A DNA stretch of 64,000 nt, taken from contig NZ_BDCE01000045.1 of the NCBI RefSeq assembly GCF_001613345.1, positions 1-64,000 of the forward strand, read 5' to 3'. The position numbers were made by a program, and so were the translations under genes. Below the pieces are notes generated by a model. The model was not told the DNA's origin and ran no database searches. It was given only the letters and a program-made list of their open reading frames with translations. Source of the stretch: Nocardia uniformis NBRC 13702. GTDB taxonomy: Bacteria > Actinomycetota > Actinomycetes > Mycobacteriales > Mycobacteriaceae. This document shows positions 45,966 to 55,451 of this stretch, piece after piece; positions within the stretch are counted from its first letter, which is position 1; the number at the start of each line of letters is the position of its first letter.

Positions 45966-46418
45966 ATGAGTGGTATCGAGATCCGCCCCGTGACCGTGCG
46001 GGACCTGCCTGCCGTGGTGGCGCTGCTGGCGGACGACCGGTTGGGGGCCAAGCGCGAGTCGCCCGACGATCTCACTCCCTACCTGGCCGCGCTGGAGCGG
46101 TTGTCCGCCGATTCGAATCAGTGCGCGGTGGTAGCGGTGCGCGACGGCGCGGTGGTGGGGACCCTGCAACTCACCGTCATTCCCGGATTGTCCCGACGCG
46201 GCGCGACCCGCTCGATTATCGAAGGGGTGCGGGTACACAGTGCCGAGCGCAATGCGGGCCTGGGGGCTGAGCTCATCCAATGGGCCATCGAAGAATCCCG
46301 CCAACAGGGCTGCACCCTGGTGCAGGTCACCTCCGACGCCTCCCGCACCGATGCCCACCGCTTCTATAAGCGCCTCGGCTTCACCCCGTCCCACCTCGGC
46401 TTCAAGCTCCACCTGTGA
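45966..46418 (+). CDS. GNAT-family N-acetyltransferase
   Basis: 150 residues. The GNAT fold is shown by IRPVTVRDLPAVVALLADD, the acetyl-CoA loop region VHSAERNAGLGAELIQWAI and the C-terminal AHRFYKRLGFTPSHLGFKL. In the loop the usual Q/RxxGxG/A is NAGLGA. Substrate unknown. ATG 45966 is the first start after the ABM gene; the longer open frame upstream belongs to a different frame of that gene. Confidence 0.88.
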   Translation: MSGIEIRPVTVRDLPAVVALLADDRLGAKRESPDDLTPYLAALERLSADSNQCAVVAVRDGAVVGTLQLTVIPGLSRRGATRSIIEGVRVHSAERNAGLGAELIQWAIEESRQQGCTLVQVTSDASRTDAHRFYKRLGFTPSHLGFKLHL

Positions 46419-46590
46419 ACCCGCGGCGCCGGGGTGGTCGACCTGGTTGTGACAGGCCAAGCGGCACGGTGGATTTCGGCTCCGGGCTCGGTGTCGTGAC
46501 AACACCGCAGCGGTGTCTGCCCACAATCCTGGGTCCGGTGCCCGGCGTGCCGTGCGGCCGGTAGCGGTTCGGCATGTATTAATAGCGCGC

Positions 46591-47757
46591 ATGATCGTTC
46601 GCTCGGTATTTGCCGCAGCGGCGGCGGTGATCGCGGTTGTGTTGGGACTGTGCACATTCGTGATTGCTCGCTTCCAGGTGCCGGACCCACTCCTGCGGCT
46701 ATCGGTGGTGGTCAGTAACTATGGCCTCTATCTGATTCCGTTCGGATTGGTCGGGATCGGGTTGGCGATGCTGGCTCGATTGCGCGCGGGTCGGGTGGTT
46801 CGCGCGTTCGGCGCGCTGACCGTGCTGGTGTGCGTGGTCGGTATCGTCGCCGCCTTCGTGCCGGTGGTCGCGTCCTGGCGAGAGGCGCAGCGCCATGGTG
46901 CGACGCTGTCGATCGGCGACTACCTGAGCGGCGGATCGAATACCGGCAAACCGGACCCGCGACTCGCCGTCGGCTACCACACCATCGAGGGCGAGGAACT
47001 GCTGCTCGATGTGAAGCTGCCGATCAGCGAATCGGCGGCACTGCGTCCGGCGGTGGTGTGGGTACACGGCGGCGGCTGGACCGAGGGTGGCCGCGAGGAC
47101 GCACCGAAATGGCATCGGTGGTTGAACGACAAGGGATATGCGGTCTTCTCCATCGACTACCGTTTATCCCCGCCGCCGCGCTGGGACCAGGCTCCCGGCG
47201 ACGTGAAGTGTGCCGTCGGCTGGTTGAAACAGCATGCGGCGGACTACCTGGTCGACCCGAGTCGCGTCATGCTCGCGGGTGGTTCCGCGGGTGGCAATCT
47301 CGCATTGCTGGGCGCGTACTCCGACGAGCGGGTGCCGGCCAGCTGTCCGGTCACCGATACGTCGGTGGCGGCGGTCGTGGCCTTCTACCCGCCGACCGAC
47401 CTGATCGCGGCGGTACGGGACCCCTTGTTGCTGAGTGAGTCTCATGAACTGGTGCGCGATTTCACCGGCGGCACCCTGGAGGAGGTGCCGGACCGCTACG
47501 CGGCCGCCTCTCCGGTCCACTATGTGCGGCCGGGGCTCCCGCCGACGCTGCTCATACACGGCACCCGCGACCACGTGGTGCCCTACGCCCAGTCGGTCGA
47601 ACTCATCGATCGACTGGATGCCGTCGGTGTCCGGAACGAACTGCTCGCCATCCCCTACGGGGAGCATGCCTATGACATCGCCTGGGGCGATTGGGGAACC
47701 CAGATCTCCCGAAAGGTGTTCGGCGACTTCCTGAACCGCTACTTCCCGGTCAACTGA
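46591..47757 (+). CDS. Membrane-anchored alpha/beta hydrolase (esterase)
   Basis: 388 residues. Three N-terminal membrane helices (about 5-25, 35-58, 70-92) precede an HSL/BD-FAE type hydrolase: oxyanion WVHGGGWTEGG, nucleophile elbow GGSAGG, acid in HGTRDHVVP and catalytic His in GEHAYD. It probably cleaves esters at or outside the membrane. GTG 46513 is in frame, but ATG 46591 begins directly at the first helix. Convergent with the SDR after a 6-base gap. Confidence 0.87.
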   Translation: MIVRSVFAAAAAVIAVVLGLCTFVIARFQVPDPLLRLSVVVSNYGLYLIPFGLVGIGLAMLARLRAGRVVRAFGALTVLVCVVGIVAAFVPVVASWREAQRHGATLSIGDYLSGGSNTGKPDPRLAVGYHTIEGEELLLDVKLPISESAALRPAVVWVHGGGWTEGGREDAPKWHRWLNDKGYAVFSIDYRLSPPPRWDQAPGDVKCAVGWLKQHAADYLVDPSRVMLAGGSAGGNLALLGAYSDERVPASCPVTDTSVAAVVAFYPPTDLIAAVRDPLLLSESHELVRDFTGGTLEEVPDRYAAASPVHYVRPGLPPTLLIHGTRDHVVPYAQSVELIDRLDAVGVRNELLAIPYGEHAYDIAWGDWGTQISRKVFGDFLNRYFPVN

Positions 47758-47763
47758 CGGCGA

Positions 47764-48567
47764 TCAGCGCCGCAGTCCGTGTGCCGCCGCGATGATTCGT
47801 TCCATGACCGCGCGCGGTAGCAGCCGCCGCACGGCGAACAGCACCGGGGCATTACTTCCCACGGCGTACAGGGGTTTCGGACGCTGCGTCTCGACGGCGC
47901 TGACGATGGTCCGCGCAACCCGTTCCGGTGTAATGCCTTTGGCCTGCTTTTCATCCAACGCGGCCATGAATTTCGTGAAATCCGCGGTGTGCGGCGATCC
48001 ATCGTCGAGGTATTTGGTTCGACGTTCCCGCAAGCCGGTGTCGATCTGCCCCGGCTCGACCGTGGTGATCCACACGCCGAACGGCGATTCCTCGAACCGC
48101 GCCGAGGTCGCGAATCCGCGGATCGCCGCCTTGGTCGCCACGTACGAGGAGCGGTACGGCATGGGGAAGCTCGCCAGCATCGACCCGACCATGATGATCC
48201 GCCCCCGTCCGCGCTCCCGCATCCCGGGCAATACCGCCTGTGTAAGTGTCACGGCGCCAAGGACATTGAGCCGGAACAAGCGTGCGATCGCTTCGCGCGG
48301 TAGTTCGGCGAGCGGTCCCGCCTGACTCTCCCCGGCATTGTTGACCAGCACGTCGATCGCGCCGAGCCCGGCGACGAACCGATCGATGGAGTGGTCATCG
48401 GTGAGATCCAATGCCCGATACTCCACCCCGGGCAGTCGATCGGCTTCGGCAATGGTGTCCGGATTGCGGCTGGTTCCGATCACCTGATAGCCGCGGGCGG
48501 CGAGCGCCGCGGCGGTCGCTTTCCCGATACCGGACGATGCGCCGGTCACCACGGCCGTTCCACTCAT
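47764..48567 (-). CDS. Short-chain dehydrogenase/reductase
   Basis: 267 residues, classical SDR: TGASSGIG at the N-terminus, NNAG, catalytic Ser in IIMVGSML and YVATK. The LNVLGAVTLTQAVLP and VEPGQIDTGL elements are of the retinol/steroid-dehydrogenase-like subgroup. Substrate not determinable. It is divergent from an AraC-type regulator 350 bases away, which may control it. Confidence 0.9.
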   Translation of the reverse strand: MSGTAVVTGASSGIGKATAAALAARGYQVIGTSRNPDTIAEADRLPGVEYRALDLTDDHSIDRFVAGLGAIDVLVNNAGESQAGPLAELPREAIARLFRLNVLGAVTLTQAVLPGMRERGRGRIIMVGSMLASFPMPYRSSYVATKAAIRGFATSARFEESPFGVWITTVEPGQIDTGLRERRTKYLDDGSPHTADFTKFMAALDEKQAKGITPERVARTIVSAVETQRPKPLYAVGSNAPVLFAVRRLLPRAVMERIIAAAHGLRR

Positions 48568-48918
48568 TGTCGCGCCCCTGACATCAATGCGTATCCCCGC
48601 AACACGGTCTCCTCATTGTCGGTGCCAGCCTACCGAGGACGGCGGTCGAGACCAGCGGTAGTCGATTCGGATTGAAAGCTGCAAAACGAATTGTCTGGGC
48701 CACGGTGGTGGTGGTGGGTCGTAAATGGGCATCGTCCGGTGACCGCTCGCGTCATTGGGGGCACTTTTGTCTACGATATGACCTTCTATGGCGACATGTT
48801 CGGGAGTGTCTGTGACAGATGGCCGTTAATTGTGTACGTTCGGTCACGCCCACTGTGGGAAGTTGATATATTTCGCCAACCCGGCGGGTAGCTGTTCGAC
48901 GGATGAGGGTACGGGTAC
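48568..48918. other. Divergent intergenic region between the SDR and AraC genes
   Basis: No credible gene. The stretch 48750-48890 is markedly richer in A+T than its surroundings (for example TTGATATATTTCG), consistent with promoter and operator sites. I could not define a clean repeat. Confidence 0.4.
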
Positions 48919-49962
48919 ATGGTCGACTGGGATTTGCTGAGAAATACCTCCAGCGTGCACATCATGACGCAGCTGGCGCAGGAGCGGGGGCTGTCTGCGA
49001 GCGCCTGTCTGGTGGGGACCGGACTACTGCCTGAGGCAGTTGTCGATCCCACCGTCGAGTTCACCGCGCGGCAGGAGCTGGCGGTGGTGCGCAACCTGCT
49101 CGCCCGCTGCGGCGGTGAACCCGGCCTCGGTATCGAGGCCGGTAGCCGGTACCACGTGTCCCGCTACGGGCCTTGGGGTTTGGCGTTGCTGAGCAGTCGG
49201 ACGCTGCGCGAGGCGGTCGAGGTGGCGCTGCGGCATATCGAATTGGCCTTCGTCTTCGGTCGGCTGACCTTCGAGGAATCGAATGGTGAGGCGCGTCTGG
49301 TATTCGACGACCACGAGGTGCCCACGGACGTGCGGACGTTCCTGACCGAACGGGTCCTGACCGGTATCCAGATGCTCGGCAAGGAACTGTTCGCCGGGGG
49401 AATTCCCATGCGGCGGGTCGCTTTCCGGCATGCCCGTCCGGTCGATGCCGCTCGCCATCGGGAAATGTTCGGGGTGGAACCGGATTTCGGTGCCCCGGCC
49501 AACCAGCTCGCCTTCGACAGCGCGTTCCTCGATATCGCCCTGCCGCACGCCAATGAATGGGCGCGCAGTACCTGTGAGCAGCTGTGTCGCGACCTGCTCG
49601 CCCGTCGCCACGCGCGTGCCGGTGTCGCGGGCGCGGTCCGAGATCTCCTGGTGCGCAATCCCAGCGCGATCCCGGACCAGGCCGCGGTGGCGGCGGAGCT
49701 GTTCATGAGCCCGCGCACGCTGTCGCGGCGGCTGAACGAGGAGGGCACGTCCTTCCGTGCCCTGCTCGACGAGGTACGGCAGACGCTGTCGGAGGAGCTC
49801 CTCGACCGCACCGATATGACCACCGAACAGGTGGCCGCCCGGCTGGGGTACGCCGAGGCCGCCTCCTTCATCCGCGCTTTCCGCCGCTGGAAGGGGTGCC
49901 CGCCGCAGGAGTATCGTGGCCGCGCCGTCCGCGAGCGGACCCGAACACCCGAACTGGTGTGA
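48919..49962 (+). CDS. AraC-family regulator (OruR/ArgR-like)
   Basis: 347 residues. The N-terminal domain of about 200 residues matches the arabinose-binding-like domain of OruR-type regulators (YGPWGLALLSSRTLREAVEVALRH). The C-terminal AraC helix-turn-helix pair shows AAELFMSPRTLSRRLNEEGTSF and ARLGYAEAASFIRAFRRWKG. Such proteins usually activate neighbouring catabolic genes. The divergent SDR is the obvious candidate target. Confidence 0.92.
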   Translation: MVDWDLLRNTSSVHIMTQLAQERGLSASACLVGTGLLPEAVVDPTVEFTARQELAVVRNLLARCGGEPGLGIEAGSRYHVSRYGPWGLALLSSRTLREAVEVALRHIELAFVFGRLTFEESNGEARLVFDDHEVPTDVRTFLTERVLTGIQMLGKELFAGGIPMRRVAFRHARPVDAARHREMFGVEPDFGAPANQLAFDSAFLDIALPHANEWARSTCEQLCRDLLARRHARAGVAGAVRDLLVRNPSAIPDQAAVAAELFMSPRTLSRRLNEEGTSFRALLDEVRQTLSEELLDRTDMTTEQVAARLGYAEAASFIRAFRRWKGCPPQEYRGRAVRERTRTPELV

Positions 49963-49986
49963 GTCACCGCTGGCCGCTTCCGGCAA

Positions 49987-50667
49987 TCAGGTCAAGTGCT
50001 GATAGTGCAGCGCTGTGTCGAGAATGAGTGCCACGCCGAGCACGATGAACACGATGCGTACCGACGGCGGCCCGTAGCGCGTGAACGCGCGCACCGCTCG
50101 CCGATAGAAGCGTTGAGCGCGGGCTGTTCGTCGGGTCGCGAGGCCGAGTACGAGCAGAGGTAACAGCAGTGCGAGGGCGCAGTAGGCGATAACGATCAGC
50201 GGCCACAGCGGTGGCAGCGGGTCGTGGGCGGACAACATGGCGAGGGCGGCCAGATAGGGCACGGCGGTCGGTGCCTTGCCCAACCCGATCGCGATTCCGG
50301 CCAGCCCGAGCACCCAGGGCCGACGTCGGATTGTCACGGTCCAGGCCGGTGCGGCACTGCGTGTGGTCGAGGGCAGGCAGGCCGCCATGATCAGCGCGAC
50401 CCCTATACCCAGCTCACCCCAGTATCTGACCGCCGGTGTGACCCGAAAATCGATCAGCGTCGTCAGAAAGTTCAATCCGAGCACCGCGCACAGACCGAAG
50501 GCCGTGGTCACGGCGAATACCCCGGCAATAAAGCTCAGCCCACCGGGGACCGGAGAGCGGCGACCGAGCCGACTGTCGTAGACCACCGCCGTGGTTACTC
50601 CCACGAGCAGTACATCCAGGGAGTCCAGGAACGCGAAGAACAGCACGGCCAATAGGAGACTCAGCAT
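49987..50667 (-). CDS. GAP-family six-helix membrane protein
   Basis: 226 residues with six predicted membrane helices. The N-terminal FFAFLDSLDVLLVGVTTAVVYD and the mid segment GLAGIAIGLGKAPTAVPYLAAL are typical of the GAP family, named for the mycobacterial protein needed to move glycopeptidolipid to the surface. It is likely an envelope-lipid export helper. It sits 24 bases after the convergent AraC gene and 77 bases downstream of the sensor kinase gene on the same strand. Confidence 0.8.
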   Translation of the reverse strand: MLSLLLAVLFFAFLDSLDVLLVGVTTAVVYDSRLGRRSPVPGGLSFIAGVFAVTTAFGLCAVLGLNFLTTLIDFRVTPAVRYWGELGIGVALIMAACLPSTTRSAAPAWTVTIRRRPWVLGLAGIAIGLGKAPTAVPYLAALAMLSAHDPLPPLWPLIVIAYCALALLLPLLVLGLATRRTARAQRFYRRAVRAFTRYGPPSVRIVFIVLGVALILDTALHYQHLT

Positions 50668-50744
50668 GACGTATCGAACATACGCGAGTACCGACGGGTG
50701 TCTGCCCCGCGTACCGGCGTTCCGCGTCGCGCCGACATGCCCGG

Positions 50745-52106
50745 TTACTCCGGAAAGCCGAGTCTGAACACGGTGCCCTGTCCGGCTGCCGACGCGACGG
50801 TAATGCGCGCGTCATGGCCTGCGGCGACCTGCGCGACGATCGCCAAGCCGAGTCCGTGGCCGGGGGTCGACCGTGCCGTGGGGGAGCGGTAGAAGCGGTC
50901 GAAGACGTGCGGAAGGTCCTCGGCGGCGATACCGGGGCCGTCATCGTGGACCGAGAGCACCCGTCCGGTCAGCTCCACCCGCACGGTCGCCTGTGGCGCA
51001 CTGAATTTGGCGGCATTGTCGAGCAGATTAGTGACTGCCCGGGCCAGGCGGGCGGGTACGCCGAAGACGGTGGTCGGCTCCATCCGCGCATCGAAAATGA
51101 TTGCGGGCCAATGTCTGCGGGCGATGTCCAGACAGTCCGCGACCAGGGTGTCCAACCGCAGGTCCTCGCCCGTCTCCGGTACCGCGTCCGGATCGTCGGC
51201 CCGTGCCAGGTCGATGAGATCGGTGACCAGCCCGGACAATTCCTCCGCCTGCACCCGCAGTGCCGCGACGGTGTCATCGATCTGTTCCGGGGACAGTCGT
51301 CCCGCGCGGCGCAGCAGATCGATATCGGTGCGCAGTGCCGTGAGTGGAGTGCGTAGTTCGTGGGAGGCGTCGGCGACCAGACGCTGTTGTGCCGCACGGG
51401 AATCGCGTTCCGCCGATAGCGCCGTGTCGAGTTCGGCCAGCATGGTGTTGATGCTGACGGCGAGCCGGGCGAGTTCGTCGGAGCCGGTGACGGCGATGTG
51501 CTGACCGGGGTCACGGGTACGGGCCACCTGTTCGGCGGCGCGCGTCAGTGCCGTCACCGGTGCCAGCGCACGGCGGGCGAGGATCGTCCCCGCCGCGGCG
51601 GCCAGTAACGTCCCGGCGGCCGCGGCCGCCAGGAGGGCCCACCCGACCCGATGTAGTCCGGTATCGACGGTGTCCGAGCGCTGCGCGACCTGTACGGCGC
51701 TACCGGGGCGCAGCGGTGCGGTGTACATGCGCATCGAATGCCCGTCGACGGTGATATCGCGGAAGTGGGCCGATATCGAACCCGCTGCTACGGACCGTGT
51801 TTCGGCATCGACCGGCAGCGCTTGTTCCGGCTCGAACTCGGACTCGATCTGCCCGTCGGCGGCCACCACCTGTACACAACTCGGGGCGGCCAGATATCGA
51901 CACGGTCCGGAAATGGACGCCACCGACGGTTCGGCCGTGAACTGCCGGGTAATGCGGGTGGCCTCTCGCCGGAGCCCGAGATCGAGCGAACTCTCGAGCT
52001 CGTGCCCGACCACCACATATGCCGCGGTGGCCATACCCGCCACCGCCACCGCCAGCGCCAGCACGAAATAGAGGGCGGTGCGTCCGCGTACACCGAGGCG
52101 TGTCAT
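50745..52106 (-). CDS. Sensor histidine kinase (OmpR-group partner)
   Basis: 453 residues. Two membrane helices (about 11-32 and 153-177) flank an exported sensor domain of about 120 residues with two cysteines (GPCRYLAAPSC). Then come HAMP, the phosphoacceptor His at about 249 in ASHELRTPL, and the ATPase with NLLDNAAKF, DDGPGI and GHGLGLAI. ATG 52106 overlaps the regulator stop by four bases, so the pair is translationally coupled. The stimulus is unknown. Confidence 0.93.
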   Translation of the reverse strand: MTRLGVRGRTALYFVLALAVAVAGMATAAYVVVGHELESSLDLGLRREATRITRQFTAEPSVASISGPCRYLAAPSCVQVVAADGQIESEFEPEQALPVDAETRSVAAGSISAHFRDITVDGHSMRMYTAPLRPGSAVQVAQRSDTVDTGLHRVGWALLAAAAAGTLLAAAAGTILARRALAPVTALTRAAEQVARTRDPGQHIAVTGSDELARLAVSINTMLAELDTALSAERDSRAAQQRLVADASHELRTPLTALRTDIDLLRRAGRLSPEQIDDTVAALRVQAEELSGLVTDLIDLARADDPDAVPETGEDLRLDTLVADCLDIARRHWPAIIFDARMEPTTVFGVPARLARAVTNLLDNAAKFSAPQATVRVELTGRVLSVHDDGPGIAAEDLPHVFDRFYRSPTARSTPGHGLGLAIVAQVAAGHDARITVASAAGQGTVFRLGFPE

Positions 52107-52768
52107 GGCGGTCCCAGTCGGTACCCCACACCGCGTACGGTCTGGATAAGTGTTGGCGCGCCCTCGAGTTCGATTTTGCGGCGCAGATAGCGGATGTACA
52201 CCTCGAGCGAGTTCGACGAGGAATGGCGGCCCCACACGCGCTCGATCAAGGTCTCCCGGGGCAACGCCTGCCCGGTATTGCGCAAAAGCACCTCCAGGAG
52301 GGCGAATTCGGTACGGCTCAGCTCTATCGATAGATCGCCGCGCCGCACCGTGTGAGCGGCGCTGTCCAACACCAGATCCGCGCACGACAGCACCGCGCCG
52401 TCCTCGGGGTAGGTGCGCCGCACCAGGGCCCGCACCCGGGCCAGCAGTTCGTCGAGATCGAAGGGTTTGGCCAGATAGTCGTCGGCTCCGGCATCCAATC
52501 CCGCGACCCGGTCGGCGACGGCATCGCGCGCGGTGAGCAGCAGAATCGGCGTGCGATCCCCGCGTGTCCGCAGCGTCCGGCAGGTAGTGAGACCATCCAT
52601 GAACGGCATCAGCACATCCAGCACCAGGACCTCGGGCTGCCAGCGGGCAACCTCGGCGAGCGCGGCGGCACCGTCGCCCACCCCGCGGGTCTCGTAGCCT
52701 TCACTGTCCAGCGCGCGCACCAGGGCGGCACGCACCGCCGCCTCGTCGTCGACTACCAGAACGCGCAT
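52103..52768 (-). CDS. OmpR/PhoB-family response regulator
   Basis: 221 residues. Receiver domain with DDE near residue 7, phosphoacceptor Asp51 in VLDVLMPFMDG and Lys in YLAKPFDLDELLARV. The winged-helix C-terminus has LSRTEFALLEVLL, RVWGRHSSSNSLEVYIRYLRRK and TVRGVGYRL. Divergent from a glycoside-hydrolase-like lipoprotein gene, with an 11-base-period direct repeat in between that it could bind. Confidence 0.94.
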   Translation of the reverse strand: MRVLVVDDEAAVRAALVRALDSEGYETRGVGDGAAALAEVARWQPEVLVLDVLMPFMDGLTTCRTLRTRGDRTPILLLTARDAVADRVAGLDAGADDYLAKPFDLDELLARVRALVRRTYPEDGAVLSCADLVLDSAAHTVRRGDLSIELSRTEFALLEVLLRNTGQALPRETLIERVWGRHSSSNSLEVYIRYLRRKIELEGAPTLIQTVRGVGYRLGPP

Positions 52769-52802
52769 CCCAGGATCATACGGATGACCGTGACCAGTGC
52801 CT

Positions 52803-52820
52803 TCTCATCGAACTCTCATC
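52803..52820. promoter_or_regulatory. Direct repeat, candidate response-regulator box
   Basis: TCTCATC at 52803-52809 and again at 52814-52820, spaced 11 bases start to start, the helical period used by OmpR/PhoB-type regulators. It lies in the 74-base gap between the regulator gene and the divergent lipoprotein gene. Confidence 0.55.
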
Positions 52821-52842
52821 TCGGGCCGCGAGGGTGGCGGAT

Positions 52843-54789
52843 ATGAGATATCGGAGACCGCATCGAACCCGGGCCGCCGTACTACTTGTCGCGTGTTTGG
52901 CGGTCGGCGCCACGGCCTGTGATCGTGGCGCTGCACCCGCGCCACAGGTAGACGGCAATCGGGTGGTTATCCCGATCGGCGGGGGAGCGGCCGAGGTGGA
53001 CACCACCTCGCTGGCCGTCACCGCCGACGCGGACGGACACCGCGTCGAACTGTCCGGCGCGGCCGATGGGCTCGGTACGGCCGGGCCGATTCGGATCGAG
53101 GGCGACGCGGCCCGATGGACCTATCCCGATCGGGCCCTGACCGCCACCGCGAGCAATGAGGACGGTCGACTGCGGGTCACCGTGCACAGCGACCGCGACG
53201 GGCGGCTGGAGTGGCCGGTCACCGGTGGCGACGCGACGGCGACGGCGCTGCAGATCCCGCGCGGCGAGGGCTTGTCGCTGCCCGTGCGCGACCGGTTCTG
53301 GAACGGCCCGGACTCGGGCCTGGTGGATAGCCCGCTCAGTCTGACCTCGGGCCTGACCATGCCGTTCTGGGGCTACAGCCTCGGTGAGCGCGGTGTCAGC
53401 TATGTGGTCGGCACCGATATCGGCAGCAGCCTCACCGTGCGCTCCGTGGACGGACGCCTACTTGCTCGCGCCGCACATGATTTCGATGAGCGTGGCGGGA
53501 CTCGCGATTACACCGTAACCTTCGCCCTCACCGATAACTCCCCGGTCGCGCCCGCCGAGGACTACCGCGACCAGCTCATCCAGCACGGCGAATTCCGCAC
53601 GCTGCGAGACAAAATCGCGCGTAATCCGGAAATCGAACGCCTGCTCGGTGCCTTCCACGCCTACCTGTGGGGCGACGGCCGCACTCCCGAGGCCATTGCC
53701 CAGATGCGGGATCTCGGGCTGAGCCGCATGTGGCTCGGCTATGACGCGGACGAACAGTCCATGTCCGCCGACGCCATCGCAGCCGCCCGCGCCGCCGGAT
53801 ACCTGGCCGGACCCTATGATTCGTGGGCCAATGCCCAAGATCCGGCCACCGCTGACAACCCCTCCTCGCGCTGGCCCGGCCGCACCTGGCCGGACGGTTG
53901 CGTGCACGACGCCGACAGTAAGCCCGAGTCCGGCTTCGGTGGACGCGGCTGCTATCTGAGTTCACAAGCTCTCGAACAGGATTCGCGACTGTTCCAGAAC
54001 CGGTACGCGCAGATGACCGCCAATGGCGCCAACACCTACTTCCTGGATGTGGATGCCGCGGGCGAATTCTTCGACGACTACAGCGCCGACCATCCGATGA
54101 ACCAGCAGCGCGACCGCGAGAACCGGCTCGCGCGCATGCGCTGGCTGGCCGAGGATCGCGAACAGGTACTCGGTTCCGAATCCGCCGGTGCCTGGTCGGC
54201 TCCGGTCCTCGCCTTCGACCACGGCTCCCAGACTCCGGTATCGGACCGGCTGTGGAAATTCGAGCGCGACAAGGAGGTATGGGGCGGTTACGCACCCGCC
54301 CGCGCGCCTCGAACCTTCTTCCAGCCCGTCGACCTACCCGACCACCTCGCCGGCGCCATGTTCGATCCGGCCTACCGCGTGCCGCTCTACGAGACGGTGC
54401 TGCACGATTCGATCGTCAATGCCGACCGCTGGGAACTGTCGTACTTCAAACTGCCGCAACAGCAGACGATGCGCGCGCTCACCGCGATCCTGAACAACAC
54501 ACCGCTGAACTTTGTCCTCGACCGCGCCACCCTCACCACCCGCGGTGCGGAAATCGCTCGGCTGCAACAGTTCTTCGCACCCCTGCACCAGGCTGCCGGA
54601 ACCCTGCCGATGACCGACTTCCGCTGGCTGTCCGACGATCGCCTGGTGCAGCGCACAGTATTCGGTGACGGCGTGCTGACGGTGACCGCCAATTTCGGCG
54701 ACCAGCCGCGGGACGGACTGCCCGGCGGATGCGTGGACGCCGAGTTGGCGAGTGACAGCGCACCACGCCGACTCTGTCCGGCACCGTGA
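52843..54789 (+). CDS. Lipoprotein of the GH101-related glycoside hydrolase group
   Basis: About 648 residues. Lipoprotein signal with lipobox VGATAC at about residue 25. A beta-rich N-terminal half is followed by a barrel-like half with GLSRMWLGYDAD, NTYFLDVDAAGEFFDDYS, VLGSESAGAW and FDHGSQTP. These motifs recall the GH101-related (GHL) hydrolases, for which YxDV-type aspartates are catalytic. The substrate is unknown, possibly an envelope glycan. ATG 52843 fits GAGGG better than the in-frame GTG 52834. Probably controlled by the divergent two-component system. Confidence 0.75.
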   Translation: MRYRRPHRTRAAVLLVACLAVGATACDRGAAPAPQVDGNRVVIPIGGGAAEVDTTSLAVTADADGHRVELSGAADGLGTAGPIRIEGDAARWTYPDRALTATASNEDGRLRVTVHSDRDGRLEWPVTGGDATATALQIPRGEGLSLPVRDRFWNGPDSGLVDSPLSLTSGLTMPFWGYSLGERGVSYVVGTDIGSSLTVRSVDGRLLARAAHDFDERGGTRDYTVTFALTDNSPVAPAEDYRDQLIQHGEFRTLRDKIARNPEIERLLGAFHAYLWGDGRTPEAIAQMRDLGLSRMWLGYDADEQSMSADAIAAARAAGYLAGPYDSWANAQDPATADNPSSRWPGRTWPDGCVHDADSKPESGFGGRGCYLSSQALEQDSRLFQNRYAQMTANGANTYFLDVDAAGEFFDDYSADHPMNQQRDRENRLARMRWLAEDREQVLGSESAGAWSAPVLAFDHGSQTPVSDRLWKFERDKEVWGGYAPARAPRTFFQPVDLPDHLAGAMFDPAYRVPLYETVLHDSIVNADRWELSYFKLPQQQTMRALTAILNNTPLNFVLDRATLTTRGAEIARLQQFFAPLHQAAGTLPMTDFRWLSDDRLVQRTVFGDGVLTVTANFGDQPRDGLPGGCVDAELASDSAPRRLCPAP

Positions 54790-55091
54790 ACGAACGGGTG
54801 GGCCCCACGTCTCGGGTGCGGCACCCGGTCGGGCTCGACGGAATCATCCGGCTATGTGGGTGCTCGCCGGTGAGACAGCCCTTCTCGCCGTCCTTCTGCT
54901 CGGACACGATCGCGTTCCGGCCAAGGGCGGTCTCGGCGTAGCTCTGGATACCGCTGCCCATGGCTCGGTGCACCGCGACCCGTGCTCATGCTGACCTCGG
55001 CGCTGCCGCGCGGGAGCGGTCGCGGCCCCCGTGCCATTGCCCCACCGCCGCCGTGGTCCTGCGCATCCCGGGCGCGGACCACCGCGCCGTA
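54790..55091. other. Intergenic region, possible gene remnant on the minus strand
   Basis: No intact gene. On the minus strand a stretch at about 54850-54975 (GSGIQSYAETALGRNAIVSE, then GCLTGEHPHSR) has the codon composition of a real gene, but it runs antisense into the lipoprotein gene and has no clear start site. It may be a leftover fragment. Confidence 0.3.
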
Positions 55092-55247
55092 TCAGCGACT
55101 CTCGTCCCCGCTCGACGCGATTTCCGAGTGCGGCGCGGCAGGTGGCGGGGCACTGTGCGCGGTCGGGGCGGTCAGGATCAGGACGGCCGTGGCGGCCAGG
55201 ACCAAGGAGGTGACGAGCACGGGGATGGTCCAGGGGCGCAGGGGCAT
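55092..55247 (-). CDS. Candidate small secreted or membrane-anchored peptide (51 aa)
   Basis: An ATG at 55247 opens a 52-codon frame. The product has a classic signal-type N-terminus (MPLRPWT, then IPVLVTSLVLAATAVLILT), a cleavage-like AHSA and a short Pro/Ser/acidic tail (PPPAAPHSEIASSGDESR). Third-position G+C is high, as in real genes here. The ribosome site is weak (GGCGGA). It lies divergent from the TetR gene. No family recognised. Confidence 0.45.
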   Translation of the reverse strand: MPLRPWTIPVLVTSLVLAATAVLILTAPTAHSAPPPAAPHSEIASSGDESR

Positions 55248-55451
55248 CGGGTGGTCCGCCTTCCGGGTGTCGGCGGCGCTGGTCGGGCCGCGTCGATAAG
55301 CCGGCGGTGGGGCCGGACCATCGTGGTGACCTCGGCATCATCCACCACGGGACGCTGTCTTGGCTGGCGCATCGCCGATGCGAAACAAATTGGTGGAAGG
55401 GGCGACCCGGCGTTCTATACTGATCTGTCCAAAATGTATTAGCGTGGCCGT

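Noticed and set aside
48691..48891. 66-residue frame in the SDR-AraC intergenic region
   Set aside because: Tryptophan-rich with mixed codon use, no ribosome site, and it lies in the presumed promoter region.
54533..54973. 146-codon minus-strand frame overlapping the GH101-related gene
   Set aside because: Only its first 40 codons look coding. The rest is antisense to a clear gene, so I list the region only as a possible remnant.
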